Notes: a model not told the origin generated them from the sequence alone. 64,000 nt of DNA from Ehrlichia chaffeensis str. Arkansas (GCF_000013145.1 NC_007799.1:496001-560000), one strand, 5' to 3'. Numbered from the stretch's first letter, positions 9,048-19,957 are shown. Numbers and translations are program-made.

Positions 9048-10163
9048 TTAGTCATTTTCTCTTATTAAGTTAATAAAATGGTTAAATATATAACTTGCGT
9101 CATTAGGTCCAGGACTTCCTTCAGGGTGATATTGCACTGAAATTATAGGATAATCATTTACTTGAATACCTTCTATTGTATTATCAAATAAAGATCTATG
9201 AGTTACTTGAACATTTGTGGGTAAAGAATCTTCTTTGACAGTAAATCCATGGTTTTGACTTGTAATTTCTATGTTATTATTTATTTTATTGTAAACAGGG
9301 TGGTTGCTTCCTCGATGCCCAAATAACATTTTGATAATTTTTGCTCCTAAAGCTAATGAAATGAGTTGATGTCCTAAACATATGCCTAATATTGGTATTT
9401 TAGATTCAATAATAGTTTTTATTTGTTTTATGATGTTTTCAGGGATTGCAGATGGGTCTCCTGGACCATTTGACAAAACTATGCCTTGGGGTTTTATGAA
9501 TAATACCTTTTCAGATAAATTATCTTCATTTCCTGAAATCATGTGAATTTTACATCTTAGTTTAGATAAAGCATCTAGTATACTTAGTTTTATTCCAAAA
9601 TTAATTACTACTATGTTATAGAGCAGTGTATCATCATCTGTTGAGTTATAGTTGTTTACAAATGATATAGATGAACAATGGTCTCTATAATTGTATTGAG
9701 AAGCTTTTTTTTGTAATTTTGCTAAGTTTATTGAGTTGATGTTATCAAAGTGATATATTATTCCGTTTTGTGAGCCATGCTGACGCAAATGACATGTCAA
9801 TGCTCTGGTATCAATTTCAGAGATTCCAGTTAGATTATTTTCTATCATCCAGAGTTCTAAATTTGAATATGAACTTGAGTGGGAATCTTCTGATATTGTT
9901 TTCACTATGATCCCGTGGGTTAATATTTTGCGATCTTCGAAATCTTTGTAATTTATTCCAACATTGCCTATGTGAGGAAAAGTAAATGTAATTATTTGGC
10001 CTGCAAATGATGGATCAGTTATAGTGTGCTGATACCCTGTCATTGAAGTAGTAAAGCATACTTCTCCAACAGTGGAGATTTTCTTTCCTATTGATTTTCC
10101 AAAAAAATGTTTTCCATCTGATAATACAAGAATAGAATTATAATAACTTGTTAATTGGGACAT
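9048..10163 (-). CDS. carA: Carbamoyl-phosphate synthase small (glutaminase) subunit
   Basis: Hydrolyses glutamine and passes ammonia to CarB for carbamoyl phosphate, used in pyrimidine and arginine synthesis. N-terminal CPSase small-chain domain (SIGKKISTVGEVCFTTSMTG, ISEIDTRALT). C-terminal class I amidotransferase domain with ILSNGPGDP, here VLSNGPGDPS, the nucleophile in GICLGHQLISLALG, and the catalytic His/Glu in SVQYHPEGSPGP. 371 residues, normal length. carB is not in this window. Confidence 0.96.
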   Translation of the reverse strand: MSQLTSYYNSILVLSDGKHFFGKSIGKKISTVGEVCFTTSMTGYQHTITDPSFAGQIITFTFPHIGNVGINYKDFEDRKILTHGIIVKTISEDSHSSSYSNLELWMIENNLTGISEIDTRALTCHLRQHGSQNGIIYHFDNINSINLAKLQKKASQYNYRDHCSSISFVNNYNSTDDDTLLYNIVVINFGIKLSILDALSKLRCKIHMISGNEDNLSEKVLFIKPQGIVLSNGPGDPSAIPENIIKQIKTIIESKIPILGICLGHQLISLALGAKIIKMLFGHRGSNHPVYNKINNNIEITSQNHGFTVKEDSLPTNVQVTHRSLFDNTIEGIQVNDYPIISVQYHPEGSPGPNDASYIFNHFINLIREND

Positions 10164-10392
10164 TGTTTACATAATAAATCTAACAAATCTCGAGAATTAT
10201 ATAGCAAATTCTTTGAAAGTTAACTATATAATTTACTTTTATGAGGTTTGTTGAATGTGTATTTTTACGTATTATCTATGATTTATAAATTTGATAATAT
10301 GTTATCCATAGGATCAACAGTAATATTGTGCTATACTCAATAACTTTAAATAATGTCTGGCTGTATAGTATATCATAAGTGTAGAATTTTTT

Positions 10393-11721
10393 ATGTTGAA
10401 AATAGCTATAGTTGGGTTACCTAATGTTGGAAAATCTACTATTTTTAATAGATTAACTAGTCAAAAATCTGCAATTGTTAGCAATATTCCTAATTTGACA
10501 AGAGATAGAAGGGAAGGGGATGCTGATTTATGTGGATTGAAATTTAAGATTGTTGATACGGGTGGAGTGGATAATACAATAAAATTATCTTCATTAGTAC
10601 TCGATCAAGTAAAATTATCTATAGAAGAGTCTGATATAATATTTTTCGTTGTTGATGCAAGGATTGAACATGATGATAAAAATATAGAGTTTGCAAAATA
10701 TTTAAGAAAGAAGGTAAAAAAACCTATAATATTAATTGCGAATAAATGTGAAAGTCAAAAGAGATGTTATAGTATAGATTATTTAGGGTATTTTGATTTT
10801 ATAGGTCCAGTTTATATTTCTGCAGAACATAATTTAGGTTTAGTGGATTTATATGAAGCGTTGTTGCCATTTATTAAAGAATATGATTTAAATACATTAG
10901 ATTTACATAATATTAAGCTTTCTATTGTTGGGAGACCAAATGCTGGTAAATCAACTTTTATTAATAGGTTGCTTGCTGAAAATAGAATGATTGTAAGTCC
11001 TGAACCTGGAACAACTAGAGATTCTATAGATGTAGAATATACATATAGAGGTCAGAAATTTACATTGATTGATACTGCTGGCATGCGTAAAAAAGCAAAG
11101 GTAACTGAAAGTATAGAAGTGACTTCTGTTCACAAGACTATTGAGTCAATTAATAGGTCTGATATTGTGATTTTGATGATAGATTCTGTTTATGGTATAG
11201 AGCAACAAGATTTATCTATTGCTGAACTTGCTATACAAAAAGGTAAAGCTATTATTATTGCTTTAAACAAATGGGATATGATTGCTAAAAAAGATAGATC
11301 TGAGTTGCTAAAAGATATTTGTAATTATAATAAATTGAATTTTAAAGTTCCGGTTATTGAAGTTTCTGCACTTAAAAATATTAATTGTAATAAAATAATA
11401 GAAACAAGCATAGAGCTATATAAATGTCTGACAATGCGTATTAGTACTTCTGTGCTGAATAAATGGTTAAAATTAGCTGTAGAATACCATAAACCTCCAT
11501 TGTGTAATGGCAAGGTAGTGAAGATCAAATACATTACACAAGTTAAAGTAATACCTCCAACTTTTATTGCAGTTGTTAATGGTTCTTATAGTATTGATTT
11601 AACTTATAGGCAATATTTAATGAGTAGTTTGAGGAAGCATTTTTCTATTGATGGGATTCCAATAAGGTTAAATTTTAAAAAGAATAAGAATCCATATGAT
11701 GATAGTTATTCTAAATCTTAA
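10393..11721 (+). CDS. der: Ribosome-assembly GTPase Der (EngA)
   Basis: Double-domain GTPase needed for 50S subunit maturation. G domain 1 has GLPNVGKST near residue 8, DTGG and NKCE. G domain 2 has GRPNAGKSTF near residue 179, DTAGMRKK and NKWD. A C-terminal KH-like domain follows (residues ~350-442). The duplicated GTPase layout is specific to Der. 442 residues, normal. Start ATG at 10393. Divergent from carA across a 229-bp gap and convergent with gpmI. Confidence 0.96.
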   Translation: MLKIAIVGLPNVGKSTIFNRLTSQKSAIVSNIPNLTRDRREGDADLCGLKFKIVDTGGVDNTIKLSSLVLDQVKLSIEESDIIFFVVDARIEHDDKNIEFAKYLRKKVKKPIILIANKCESQKRCYSIDYLGYFDFIGPVYISAEHNLGLVDLYEALLPFIKEYDLNTLDLHNIKLSIVGRPNAGKSTFINRLLAENRMIVSPEPGTTRDSIDVEYTYRGQKFTLIDTAGMRKKAKVTESIEVTSVHKTIESINRSDIVILMIDSVYGIEQQDLSIAELAIQKGKAIIIALNKWDMIAKKDRSELLKDICNYNKLNFKVPVIEVSALKNINCNKIIETSIELYKCLTMRISTSVLNKWLKLAVEYHKPPLCNGKVVKIKYITQVKVIPPTFIAVVNGSYSIDLTYRQYLMSSLRKHFSIDGIPIRLNFKKNKNPYDDSYSKS

Positions 11722-11782
11722 AGCAATTTCTTAATTGAATGTGTTAAGATTAGTATCAATGACTTTGAATTTTATTATAATT

Positions 11783-13309
11783 TTATATGTATTCAATCAA
11801 TGAAATACCTGTCATTTCCTTTGGTTTTTCTATATTGAGTATTTCTAAGATCGTTGGGGCTACATCGCATAATCTTCCATTTTTTAATCTAATTTGTTTA
11901 CTATAATTACAAATTATGAATGGTACAGGATTTAATGTATGTGCTGTATATGGCATATTGTTTTTTACATCAAACATTTCTTCTGCATTTCCATGATCAG
12001 CAGTAATCACTAATACATAATTAGTACCTTGTATACAGTTTAATATTTTATTTAAGCATTGATCTAGAGCAGTTATAGCTTGTTTTGTTGCTTCTATATT
12101 TCCGGTGTGTCCAACCATATCAGCATTTGCATAATTTAAAATGATTAAAGAATATTTTTGTAATTTTATTCTTTCAATAACTGTATTAGTAACTTCTTTT
12201 GCAGACATTTCTGGCATTAAATTGTATGTAGTTACAGAAGGTGATGGTATTATAATTCTATCTTCATTTTCAAACGTGTCTTCTCTACCACCATTAAAAA
12301 AGAAAGTAACGTGTGCGTATTTTTCTGTTTCTGCGATTCTTAGTTGATGTAATTTGTGATTTGCTATGACCTCTCCTAATGTATTTGTGATGTTGTTGTT
12401 TGGAAATAGGCATGGGATATTAATGCTTTCTGAATATTTAACCATACCTATTGTGTTTTCTAATGTAATATGATTGTCGGTTTTTATATCTCCTATAATC
12501 ATTTTTATAATTTGTATTGCTCTATCACTTCTAAAGTTTGTCATGATGAACCCATCTTGTGGATTCATCCCATTATAATCACCAATCACGCACGGTAATA
12601 TAAATTCGTCTGTAATACCAGCATTGTAGCTATCCTGGATAGCTAATGATGGATCTGTATAACGTTTAGCATCTGCAAATGCCATGGCTTTATATGCTGT
12701 TCTTGTACGATCTAGTTTGTTATCACGATCCATAGAATAATATCGACCACTTATTGTTGCAATGTTTACATTATTTAAATGTTTGATATGTTCACGTAAG
12801 ATATTAATGTATTTAATTGCTGATATTGGAGGAGTATCACGTCCATCTAAAAATATGTGAACTGCTATTTGTATCTGAAAATTAGATAATGTATCAATGA
12901 TATCTAACATATGTGTATGAAGAGAGTGCACACCTCCATCAGATAGCAGACCAGCTATATGGCATATCCCATTGTTTTGCTTTATTTTTTTTATGAATTC
13001 TAATAAATAACGGTTGTTTTTTATATATTTTATTTCATTATTTATTTTGCATAGATCTTGTAAAACAATCCTGCCGCTTCCTAAGTTAACATGTCCAACT
13101 TCTGAATTACCTATTTGTCCATCTGGAAGTCCTACATTTAATCCATGAGTAATTAATTGGCTTTTTGGATATTGTAGAATTGTATTATCCCAGCAGGGTT
13201 TGTAAGATTGAGCAATAGCATTGAATTGACTATTTTCGCTATTACCCCATCCATCTAATATGCATAAAATTACAGAATGGTTAGTCATATGTTCAATGAA
13301 AAATTTCAC
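11783..13309 (-). CDS. gpmI: 2,3-bisphosphoglycerate-independent phosphoglycerate mutase
   Basis: Mn-dependent interconversion of 3- and 2-phosphoglycerate; works with enolase (also in this window). Shows the alkaline-phosphatase-superfamily metal motifs: [10 protein letters not shown] at the N-terminus, the phosphoserine region [36 protein letters not shown] and [10 protein letters not shown]. 508 residues. The extension MKFFIEH before [15 protein letters not shown] is probably not translated, so the start may be the ATG at 13288. Confidence 0.96.
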
Positions 13310-14128
13310 TATTATATGTTATATCATAGTTGCTAAGATATAGTAGATATATTTTTAGAGTGAATGGGAATATAGTAATTATATTAATCTATTTTTATAT
13401 TATGATATTCCTTTAAGAATTTTAGTTTAATCTTTGAAAATCTGTAATATTTAAATTAATATGTGATTTATAGTGCGATATGGTGGATTTTGTAATAATG
13501 GTATGTTTTGACGTAATAAATAGTGTATTGAGTATAGTGTAGAAATACTCGAATAATAATTTTGATGAGTAAAATACATTATTTAAAAGTGAAGTATAGA
13601 TTTTGTTATGCTGGGATATTCTATAAAAATTTAAGTACTGAAAGCAGAGTATTGAATACATTGATAGGAGTAGAACAATAGCTTTACAACTTAAGATTTT
13701 AAATTGCAACATAGGTTTTGCTACGATTATATGTTGTGTAAAACATTTGAGATATCAGAAGAATATGGAGATTGAATACATTGTTAAAGTGTTAATGCAT
13801 ACTTGAAATTAACGATTGTATGATTGAGAATTTTGCAAAGTTATCATTTATATAACAATATAGTTAAAGAATGAATGTTAATTATCTGATATACTAGTTT
13901 TATTTATTATATTAGGTTTAAAGTTTTTAATAGTAAAAGTGTAATAAGTAGTATTATTGTATGCTTGTGTTTAGATATATAAAATTAATTTCAGTGAAAA
14001 ATGTAGAATATTTTTTAAAAGGTTTGACAATTTTGAAAAGTGTTCATCCCGTAATAATGTAAAAGTAGTTGATTTCTTTTTGTAAGTAATATAGTTAGTT
14101 TAGTAATGTAATAATTTTTGATATATAA
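13310..14128. other. 819-bp gap, largely non-coding
   Basis: The longest gap in this part of the window. It contains a minus-strand open frame of 96 codons (13422-13712) with a hydrophobic N-terminus (SCKAIVLLLSMYSILCF). It has no recognisable family, and I treat it as probably chance in AT-rich DNA. The rest shows only AT-rich sequence that must include the upstream regions of gpmI and of the propeller gene. Confidence 0.4.
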
Positions 14129-15283
14129 ATGATAAGATCCAGTATTGTACTCTTAATTGTTTTGGTTTTCTTTAACCCTATGTTGTTATTGGCAAGTGAG
14201 GTAATAGAAGAACATGATCTATATAAAGCTAGTGATAATTATGATGTTGAGCATATTAAAGATCATGATGTTCAATATGATAGTTTGATAAGCAAGGATA
14301 AGATTTCTTTGAAAATGCATAAAAATGCTATTCCTGTGTTTGTTGGTAATAAGATTGTGTTTTTAGCTAAAGATGGTGTCTTGCGTTCTGTAGATAGTGG
14401 GAATGTTAAAAAATGCTATTGGGAATTAGGAATTACAAAACATACTAATTTGTATAGGGCAAGTATATTATACTCTGAAAATATGATATTTTATATAGCA
14501 GATGATAATGTCTATTGTATTGATTTTGAAACTGGAGAAATAAAATGGCAGAAAGAATTAAGGAGTGTGATTGCTGGATCTCCTGTTATTATTGGAAATC
14601 ATTTAATGGTTGTTACTGTAGATAATTGTTTATACTTTTTTAATGTGTCTGATGGATCACTAATATCAAGTAATCAGGAATCACTTCCTGAAGTAAAAAG
14701 CTATAGTTCGTTGTCTTCAGCATCATATGGTGAAACAGTTATATTCTCTTTTTCTAATGGAAAAATTGCTGCATTTAATTCTTTAAGTGGTTTAAAAATT
14801 TGGGAAAGCGATGCATCAAATACTAATGTTGCATTTGCTCATGGAATTTCTTTAGAGGCAACAAATGGTACTGTAATTGCTGTTGATAAATTACATAGTA
14901 TATCGAATATTGATATTGAGTCTGGTAAAACCAGATGGTCAAAAAATTTAAAAGTTAAAGGTATTTCTAAAATTGAAAGAGGTAATATAGCAACTGTGAT
15001 AGACAATAAACTTGTGTTAATGGATATCAGTACAGGAGATTTTTTATGGCAATATGACTTGTTGCAACATGGAAAACCTAAAAATCAATGGAATGCTCCT
15101 ATTATAATGAATGATGAAGTTTTAGTCATAGGAGATGATGGCTGTGTGGTATTAATAGATTATAAATCTGGAGCTTTAAAATTAATAAATCATATATTAC
15201 CATCAACTTATTATGTTCCAGTGTTTGTAAATTCTTCGCTTTATGTTGTAACAAATAAGGGTAAGGTAGTTATTTTTCATTGA
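14129..15283 (+). CDS. PQQ-type beta-propeller protein, BamB-like
   Basis: A 384-residue protein with an N-terminal signal peptide (SIVLLIVLVFFNPMLLLAS) and repeated propeller blades of the PQQ type, each with a Trp after a Gly-containing turn: TGEIKWQKEL, SGLKIWESD, SGKTRWSKNL and TGDFLWQYDL. This matches the size and fold of BamB, the outer-membrane assembly factor of the BAM complex. There is no lipobox Cys at the signal cleavage site, so it would be a soluble periplasmic form. It lies 21 bp upstream of lpdA, probably co-transcribed. Confidence 0.7.
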   Translation: MIRSSIVLLIVLVFFNPMLLLASEVIEEHDLYKASDNYDVEHIKDHDVQYDSLISKDKISLKMHKNAIPVFVGNKIVFLAKDGVLRSVDSGNVKKCYWELGITKHTNLYRASILYSENMIFYIADDNVYCIDFETGEIKWQKELRSVIAGSPVIIGNHLMVVTVDNCLYFFNVSDGSLISSNQESLPEVKSYSSLSSASYGETVIFSFSNGKIAAFNSLSGLKIWESDASNTNVAFAHGISLEATNGTVIAVDKLHSISNIDIESGKTRWSKNLKVKGISKIERGNIATVIDNKLVLMDISTGDFLWQYDLLQHGKPKNQWNAPIIMNDEVLVIGDDGCVVLIDYKSGALKLINHILPSTYYVPVFVNSSLYVVTNKGKVVIFH

Positions 15284-15304
15284 ATGATACTATAAGGTAT
15301 AAAT

Positions 15305-16696
15305 ATGCAAAATTATGATATGGTAGTTATTGGTGGTGGTCCTGGGGGTTATAAGTGTGCAATTAGAGGAGCTCAACTTGGATTAAAAGTTGCATGTATA
15401 GATAAAAATGAAATTTTAGGAGGTACATGCTTAAGAGTAGGATGTATTCCTTCTAAGGCTTTATTGCATTTCTCTCATGAGTATTATCATTTGAAGAATA
15501 ATTTATCTGAAGTTGGTATAACATTTGATAACTTAAATTTTGACTTAGAAAAAATTATGTCTTTTAAGGATAAAAACATTGCTGAGTTAGGAAATGGTAT
15601 TAGTTATTTGTTTTCTAGCCATAAAATAGATTATTTATGTGGTGTTGGTAAGATACAGTCTGTAGGGCCTAATAATTTTATTATTGTTATATCTGGAAAT
15701 AATGGTAAGCAGGAGATAATAAGTAGGTATGTAGTTATTGCTACTGGATCTGATGTTGCAAATTTTCCTGATATTGATGAAGAAAGAGTAGTATCTTCTA
15801 CTGCAGCTTTGTCTTTTAAGGAGCCACCAAAAAGATTAATAGTCATAGGGGCTGGGGCTATAGGCTTAGAAATGTCATCTGTATGGAGTAGATTTGGATC
15901 TGAAGTTACTGTTGTTGAATTTTCAGATAAAATTGCTCCTAGTATGGATGGTGATATTGGTAAAGCTTTGCTTACAAGTTTAAAAAAGCAAGGAATTAAT
16001 TTTAAATTATCAACAAAAGTTAGTTCAATTGACAAAAAAGGAAGTAATTTAGCTGTGCATCTTGAGTCTGTGAAAGATGGTAAGTCTGAAATAATAGAGG
16101 CAGATAAGGTTCTTGTATCTATTGGGCGTGTTCCATATACGAATGGGTTGATTGATAATAATTCCATAGAATGTGATGCTAGAGGATTTATTAAAGTGAA
16201 TAATAAGTATGAGACAAATATACCTGGTGTATTTGCTATTGGTGATGTTATTGGTGGAGCAATGCTTGCCCATAAAGCAGAAGAAGAAGGTATTGCTGTT
16301 GCAGAATTAATTTCTGGGCATGTTCCACATGTGGATTATGAAATTATTCCATCCGTAATATATACTCATCCTGCTGTTGCATCGATTGGTAAAACAGAAG
16401 AAAGTTTAAAGAAGGTTAATTATAGTTATAATGTTGGTAAGTCTAATTTTTCTGCAAATGGTAGGTCAAAGGTTACAGATAATGTATCAGGGTTTGTAAA
16501 AGTATTGGCTTCTAAAGAAAATGATGCTATTTTAGGTGTTCACATTATTGGTGCATATGCTGATACTATGATTAATGAAGCTGCGGTTGCTATGGCTTAT
16601 AGGGCATCATCAGAAGATATATTCCGCATTTGTCATTCACATCCAGATGTTAATGAAGCATTTAAAGATGCATGTGAAGCAGCATTTTTAAAGTGA
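15305..16696 (+). CDS. lpdA: Dihydrolipoamide dehydrogenase (E3)
   Basis: FAD flavoprotein reoxidising the lipoyl group of 2-oxoacid dehydrogenase complexes (PDH or OGDH). FAD-binding GGGPGGYKCAIRGAQLG; redox disulfide in GGTCLRVGCIPSKALL; NAD-binding IGAGAIGLEM; C-terminal dimer interface with the active-site His in CHSHPDVNEAF. 463 residues. Anaplasmataceae usually carry more than one lpd gene, so which complex it serves is not decidable here. It sits between the propeller gene and the membrane fusion protein. Confidence 0.95.
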   Translation: MQNYDMVVIGGGPGGYKCAIRGAQLGLKVACIDKNEILGGTCLRVGCIPSKALLHFSHEYYHLKNNLSEVGITFDNLNFDLEKIMSFKDKNIAELGNGISYLFSSHKIDYLCGVGKIQSVGPNNFIIVISGNNGKQEIISRYVVIATGSDVANFPDIDEERVVSSTAALSFKEPPKRLIVIGAGAIGLEMSSVWSRFGSEVTVVEFSDKIAPSMDGDIGKALLTSLKKQGINFKLSTKVSSIDKKGSNLAVHLESVKDGKSEIIEADKVLVSIGRVPYTNGLIDNNSIECDARGFIKVNNKYETNIPGVFAIGDVIGGAMLAHKAEEEGIAVAELISGHVPHVDYEIIPSVIYTHPAVASIGKTEESLKKVNYSYNVGKSNFSANGRSKVTDNVSGFVKVLASKENDAILGVHIIGAYADTMINEAAVAMAYRASSEDIFRICHSHPDVNEAFKDACEAAFLK

Positions 16697-16715
16697 TTTA
16701 TGAGGTTTAAGTATT

Positions 16716-17792
16716 GTGTTGCATAAGCTATTAAGAGTAAAGTTACAATATAAAATAGCATTTGTAATTCTATTATTAGCTATTGTGTGGATTAGTAGTG
16801 GAGTATTGAAAAAGTATAATCAGCAAAAAGAAGAAGGTGTTGTTATTCATGATAATTCTCCTAACATTAAGGTAGTGGAGTCTAATGCTCAAGATAGGGT
16901 AGTATATTTATCTTTAACAGGTGAAGTAGAAGCTTTTCGTTATGTTAATATTGTACCAGAAGTTGCTGGTAAAGTATCAGATGTATTAGTAAAAGATGGT
17001 GAATATGTAACAGAAGGAAATATTTTAGTCAAAATAGAAAAATATGAAAAAGAAGAACAATTAAAACAAACTAAAGCTCTATTAAAGCAAAGAGAACTTG
17101 AATATAAAGCTTCACAGTCTTTAAATGAGCATGGATATAGGTCTGAGATAAATGATGCATTATCTTTTGCTGCTTTGGAATCAGCTAGGGCAGATGTGAA
17201 AAAAGCACAGATTAGTTTAGAGAGTACGGAGATAAAGGCTCCTTTTTCTGGATTTGTAGATAAGGTGAATGTACAAGTTGGTGAGTTAGTATCTGCTAGT
17301 TCAGGATTATCAGTACTACAATTAGTTAACTTTGATAAAATAAGAGTTGTTACTTATGTTCCAGAGAAATATTTAAGCAAGCTAAAGTTAGGTGATGTTT
17401 GTAAGGTTTTAATTGCAAAAAATGAGGAGGTAGATGCTCCTATTGTTTTTATTAGCAAAATAATAAATCGTAGTACAAGGACTTATCGGATAGAAATGGT
17501 ACTTGATAATAATGATTTAAAAATTTTTACCCAAGGCGCTGTTTATTCTGTAAAAGTTCCTATAGGGAGTTATAGAGCTCATAGAATTTCACCTTCTGCT
17601 TTAGATTTACAAGATGATGGGGATTTGGGAATTAAAGTGATTGTTGATAAAAGAGTAAAGTTTATACCTGTTGAGGTTATTGATAGTGAAGACAATGGTG
17701 ATGTTTGGGTAGCTAACTCTCCTGATACTATTCAGTTAATTACTTTAGGTCATGAGTATGTGAAAGATAATGCGTATATTGGTATAAGGTAA
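16716..17792 (+). CDS. Efflux RND transporter periplasmic adaptor (HlyD/AcrA-type membrane fusion protein)
   Basis: 358 residues with a GTG start. An N-terminal membrane anchor (AFVILLLAIVWISSGVL, residues ~15-31) is followed by a lipoyl/barrel-sandwich half motif (VAGKVSDVLVKDGEYVTEG), an alpha-hairpin (~100-160), and the returning lipoyl half (IKAPFSGFVDKVNVQVGE). A beta-barrel domain closes the protein. This is the bridge between an inner-membrane pump and an outer-membrane channel. No RND pump or TolC gene follows; the next gene is infA, so the partner must be encoded elsewhere. It starts 19 bp after lpdA. Confidence 0.88.
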   Translation: MLHKLLRVKLQYKIAFVILLLAIVWISSGVLKKYNQQKEEGVVIHDNSPNIKVVESNAQDRVVYLSLTGEVEAFRYVNIVPEVAGKVSDVLVKDGEYVTEGNILVKIEKYEKEEQLKQTKALLKQRELEYKASQSLNEHGYRSEINDALSFAALESARADVKKAQISLESTEIKAPFSGFVDKVNVQVGELVSASSGLSVLQLVNFDKIRVVTYVPEKYLSKLKLGDVCKVLIAKNEEVDAPIVFISKIINRSTRTYRIEMVLDNNDLKIFTQGAVYSVKVPIGSYRAHRISPSALDLQDDGDLGIKVIVDKRVKFIPVEVIDSEDNGDVWVANSPDTIQLITLGHEYVKDNAYIGIR

Positions 17793-17946
17793 TAGGAAAT
17801 TAGGTTTAATCTGTCATAATTCTGCGGAATTAGTAAATTCAAGCGACTTTATAAGTTAGTATAACTTTTTCAGTATTATAAAAATTATGTTGCAGGTTGG
17901 TATTGTGTATTCTACAATGTAGGAAGTTCATTGTTTATAAAATATA

Positions 17947-18195
17947 GTGGTAACAAAAGAAGGTATAATTGAAGCTGAAGGTATTGTAATTAAGCTATTG
18001 CGTGATGCAACTTTTATGGTGAGGCTTAATGATAATTATGAAATTATAGCACATGCTTCAGGAAAAATAAGAAAAAGTAAAATACGTATACTAATGCATG
18101 ACAGGGTGTTAGTAGAAATTAGTACTTATGGTATTAATAAAGGTGAAGTCGGAAAAGGTAGAATTATTAGACGATTGAAAGTTACAGATGCTTAA
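17947..18195 (+). CDS. infA: Translation initiation factor IF-1
   Basis: 82-residue S1/OB-fold protein that binds the ribosomal A site during initiation. EGIIEAEGIVIKLLRDATFMV, HASGKIRKSKIRIL and GRIIRRLKV align with the IF-1 pattern. The start is GTG (VTKEG); no in-frame ATG precedes the fold. Its stop overlaps the start of the maf gene by 8 bases, so the two are translationally coupled. Confidence 0.93.
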   Translation: MVTKEGIIEAEGIVIKLLRDATFMVRLNDNYEIIAHASGKIRKSKIRILMHDRVLVEISTYGINKGEVGKGRIIRRLKVTDA

Positions 18196-18766
18196 GTTTG
18201 ATAATTTAATATTAGCTTCTTCTTCAGAGCAAAGGTTGTCTTTATTAGAACAGATTGGTGTAATTCCTGGACAAGTAGTATCTCCTGATATAGATGAAGT
18301 GGTTTTAAAGAAGGAATTACCGAAAGTTTATTCAATACGTATAGCTAAAGAAAAAGGAACAAAGGTAAGGGTATTATATCCTGATAAATTTATATTAAGT
18401 GCAGATACTGTTGTATGTTGTGGTAGGCGAGTATTGCCCAAGGCAGAAACAGAAGAACAAGCTCTTGAATGTATACGATTAATATCAGGGCGTAGACATA
18501 GAGTGTATACAACTGTTTGCTTATATACTCCTTATAATAAATTGCATTGTAGAAATGTGATGACAATAGTCAAGTTTAAACATTTATCCATGCAGGAGAT
18601 CAATTCTTATATAATGTCTGGACAATGGAAAGGAAAATCAGGAGCATGCAGTATACAGACAAGTGCTGGTAAGTTTGTATTATCAATTAATGGATCGTAC
18701 TCTTCTGTTATAGGGTTACCATTGTATGAAACTTATTCTATTTTGAGTCAATATTTTAGTATATAG
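18188..18766 (+). CDS. Maf-family nucleotide pyrophosphatase
   Basis: House-cleaning NTP pyrophosphatase of the Maf/YhdE family. Motifs: ILASSSEQRLSLLEQIG at the N-terminus, the catalytic SADTVV near residue 77, ISGRRHRVYTTV, and GKSGACSIQ near residue 150. 192 residues, normal. Starts inside the last codons of infA, as often seen in alphaproteobacteria. Members hydrolyse dTTP/UTP or modified nucleotides; the exact substrate is not readable here. Confidence 0.92.
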   Translation: MLKFDNLILASSSEQRLSLLEQIGVIPGQVVSPDIDEVVLKKELPKVYSIRIAKEKGTKVRVLYPDKFILSADTVVCCGRRVLPKAETEEQALECIRLISGRRHRVYTTVCLYTPYNKLHCRNVMTIVKFKHLSMQEINSYIMSGQWKGKSGACSIQTSAGKFVLSINGSYSSVIGLPLYETYSILSQYFSI

Positions 18767-19090
18767 ATTCTTAGTTATAGTTATTGATGTAGTAGATCCA
18801 AACTGTAGTTATAAGTTGCTATTAATGGTGTGACTATTTTGTATTGTACGCTAATTATAGTGCTGTAATTGATGATAATAAATTTCTTGCTAAGAATAGT
18901 AGCAATTGCTAACATGGTAAGCATTTAAAGAATAATTTGTTGATAGGTATTTTAAAATATATTGATTATATACTGTCTGTTGAGTTGTTCATTAAAATTG
19001 TATTTCACACATGATATAACATAATGGTCCTGTTGTATTTAGCAGGTTGTTATCATGGAGGGGTAACTATTATGAAATTAGGAGAATGAA
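18767..19090. other. 324-bp gap upstream of rpsB
   Basis: Non-coding. Must hold the rpsB-tsf promoter and leader. The last 15 bases carry the AGGAG ribosome-binding site of rpsB. No convincing promoter pair or riboprotein-binding fold could be picked out by eye. Confidence 0.4.
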
Positions 19091-19957
19091 ATGGTTAATT
19101 TGCCAAAATTTACAATGCGAGATTTAGTAGAATCTGGTGTTCACTTTGGTCATAAAGCAAGTAGATGGAATCCTAAAATGGCTCCATATATATATGGAGT
19201 GCATAACGATATTCATATTATTAATTTGCAAAATACTGTAGTTTTACTTAAGAATGCATTGAAAGCTCTGTATGATATAGTTCTTAAGAGAGGTAGAGTA
19301 TTATTTATAGGTACTAAAGTTCAGGCTTCTGCTATTATTGCTGATGAAGCAGTACGTTGTGGACAATATTATATAAATAATAGATGGTTGGGAGGTATGT
19401 TAACGAATTGGGAAACTATCTCTTTATCAATAAAAAAATTAAAGGAATATGAAAAATTAATAGAAAATGTTGATAATCAATTTACAAAGAAGGAATTATT
19501 ACTTTTTGAGAAAAAAAGAGCAAAGCTTGATAGGTCTATAGGTGGTATTTGTAATATGGGTGGATTACCGCATGCTTTGTTTGTAATTGATACAAATAAG
19601 GAGCATATTGCAATTAAGGAAGCTAATAAGTTAAATATTCCTGTTATAGCCGTATTGGATACTAATTCTGATCCTGCTGGTATAGATTATCCAATTCCTG
19701 GAAATGATGATGCAGTACGTTCAATTGATTTCTTCTGTAAAATTGTATCAGATACTATATTAGAGGCAATACGTTCTGATTTAGCTAAATCTGGAATTAA
19801 TGTTGATGGTATTAAGGATTTTTCAGTAGAAAAAAGAGAAGATCTTTTGAGAGCAAATAATCGAGATCATAAAAACAATAAAAATAATAGTACTATTGAT
19901 AATGCTGAAAATCTTAAGGAAGAAAATCTGGTAGGAGGAAGTAATAATGAAAGTTGA
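19091..19957 (+). CDS. rpsB: 30S ribosomal protein S2
   Basis: 288 residues. Starts with [20 protein letters not shown], the family signature; also [12 protein letters not shown] and the second signature [18 protein letters not shown]. The C-terminal ~40 residues are an Asn/Lys-rich extension without conserved sequence. AGGAG lies before the ATG. The end overlaps tsf by 11 bases. Confidence 0.97.
   Translation: MVNLPKFTMRDLVESGVHFGHKASRWNPKMAPYIYGVHNDIHIINLQNTVVLLKNALKALYDIVLKRGRVLFIGTKVQASAIIADEAVRCGQYYINNRWLGGMLTNWETISLSIKKLKEYEKLIENVDNQFTKKELLLFEKKRAKLDRSIGGICNMGGLPHALFVIDTNKEHIAIKEANKLNIPVIAVLDTNSDPAGIDYPIPGNDDAVRSIDFFCKIVSDTILEAIRSDLAKSGINVDGIKDFSVEKREDLLRANNRDHKNNKNNSTIDNAENLKEENLVGGSNNES

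Noticed and set aside
13422-13712. 96-codon minus-strand open frame
   Set aside because: No family, no convincing ribosome-binding site, and AT-rich composition that gives such frames by chance; mentioned only under the gap.
15631-16273. Minus-strand frames opposite lpdA
   Set aside because: Shadows of a strongly conserved gene.
17853-17870. AAGTTA/TAACTT hairpin followed by T's after the membrane fusion gene
   Set aside because: A six-base AT-only stem is too weak to call a terminator here.
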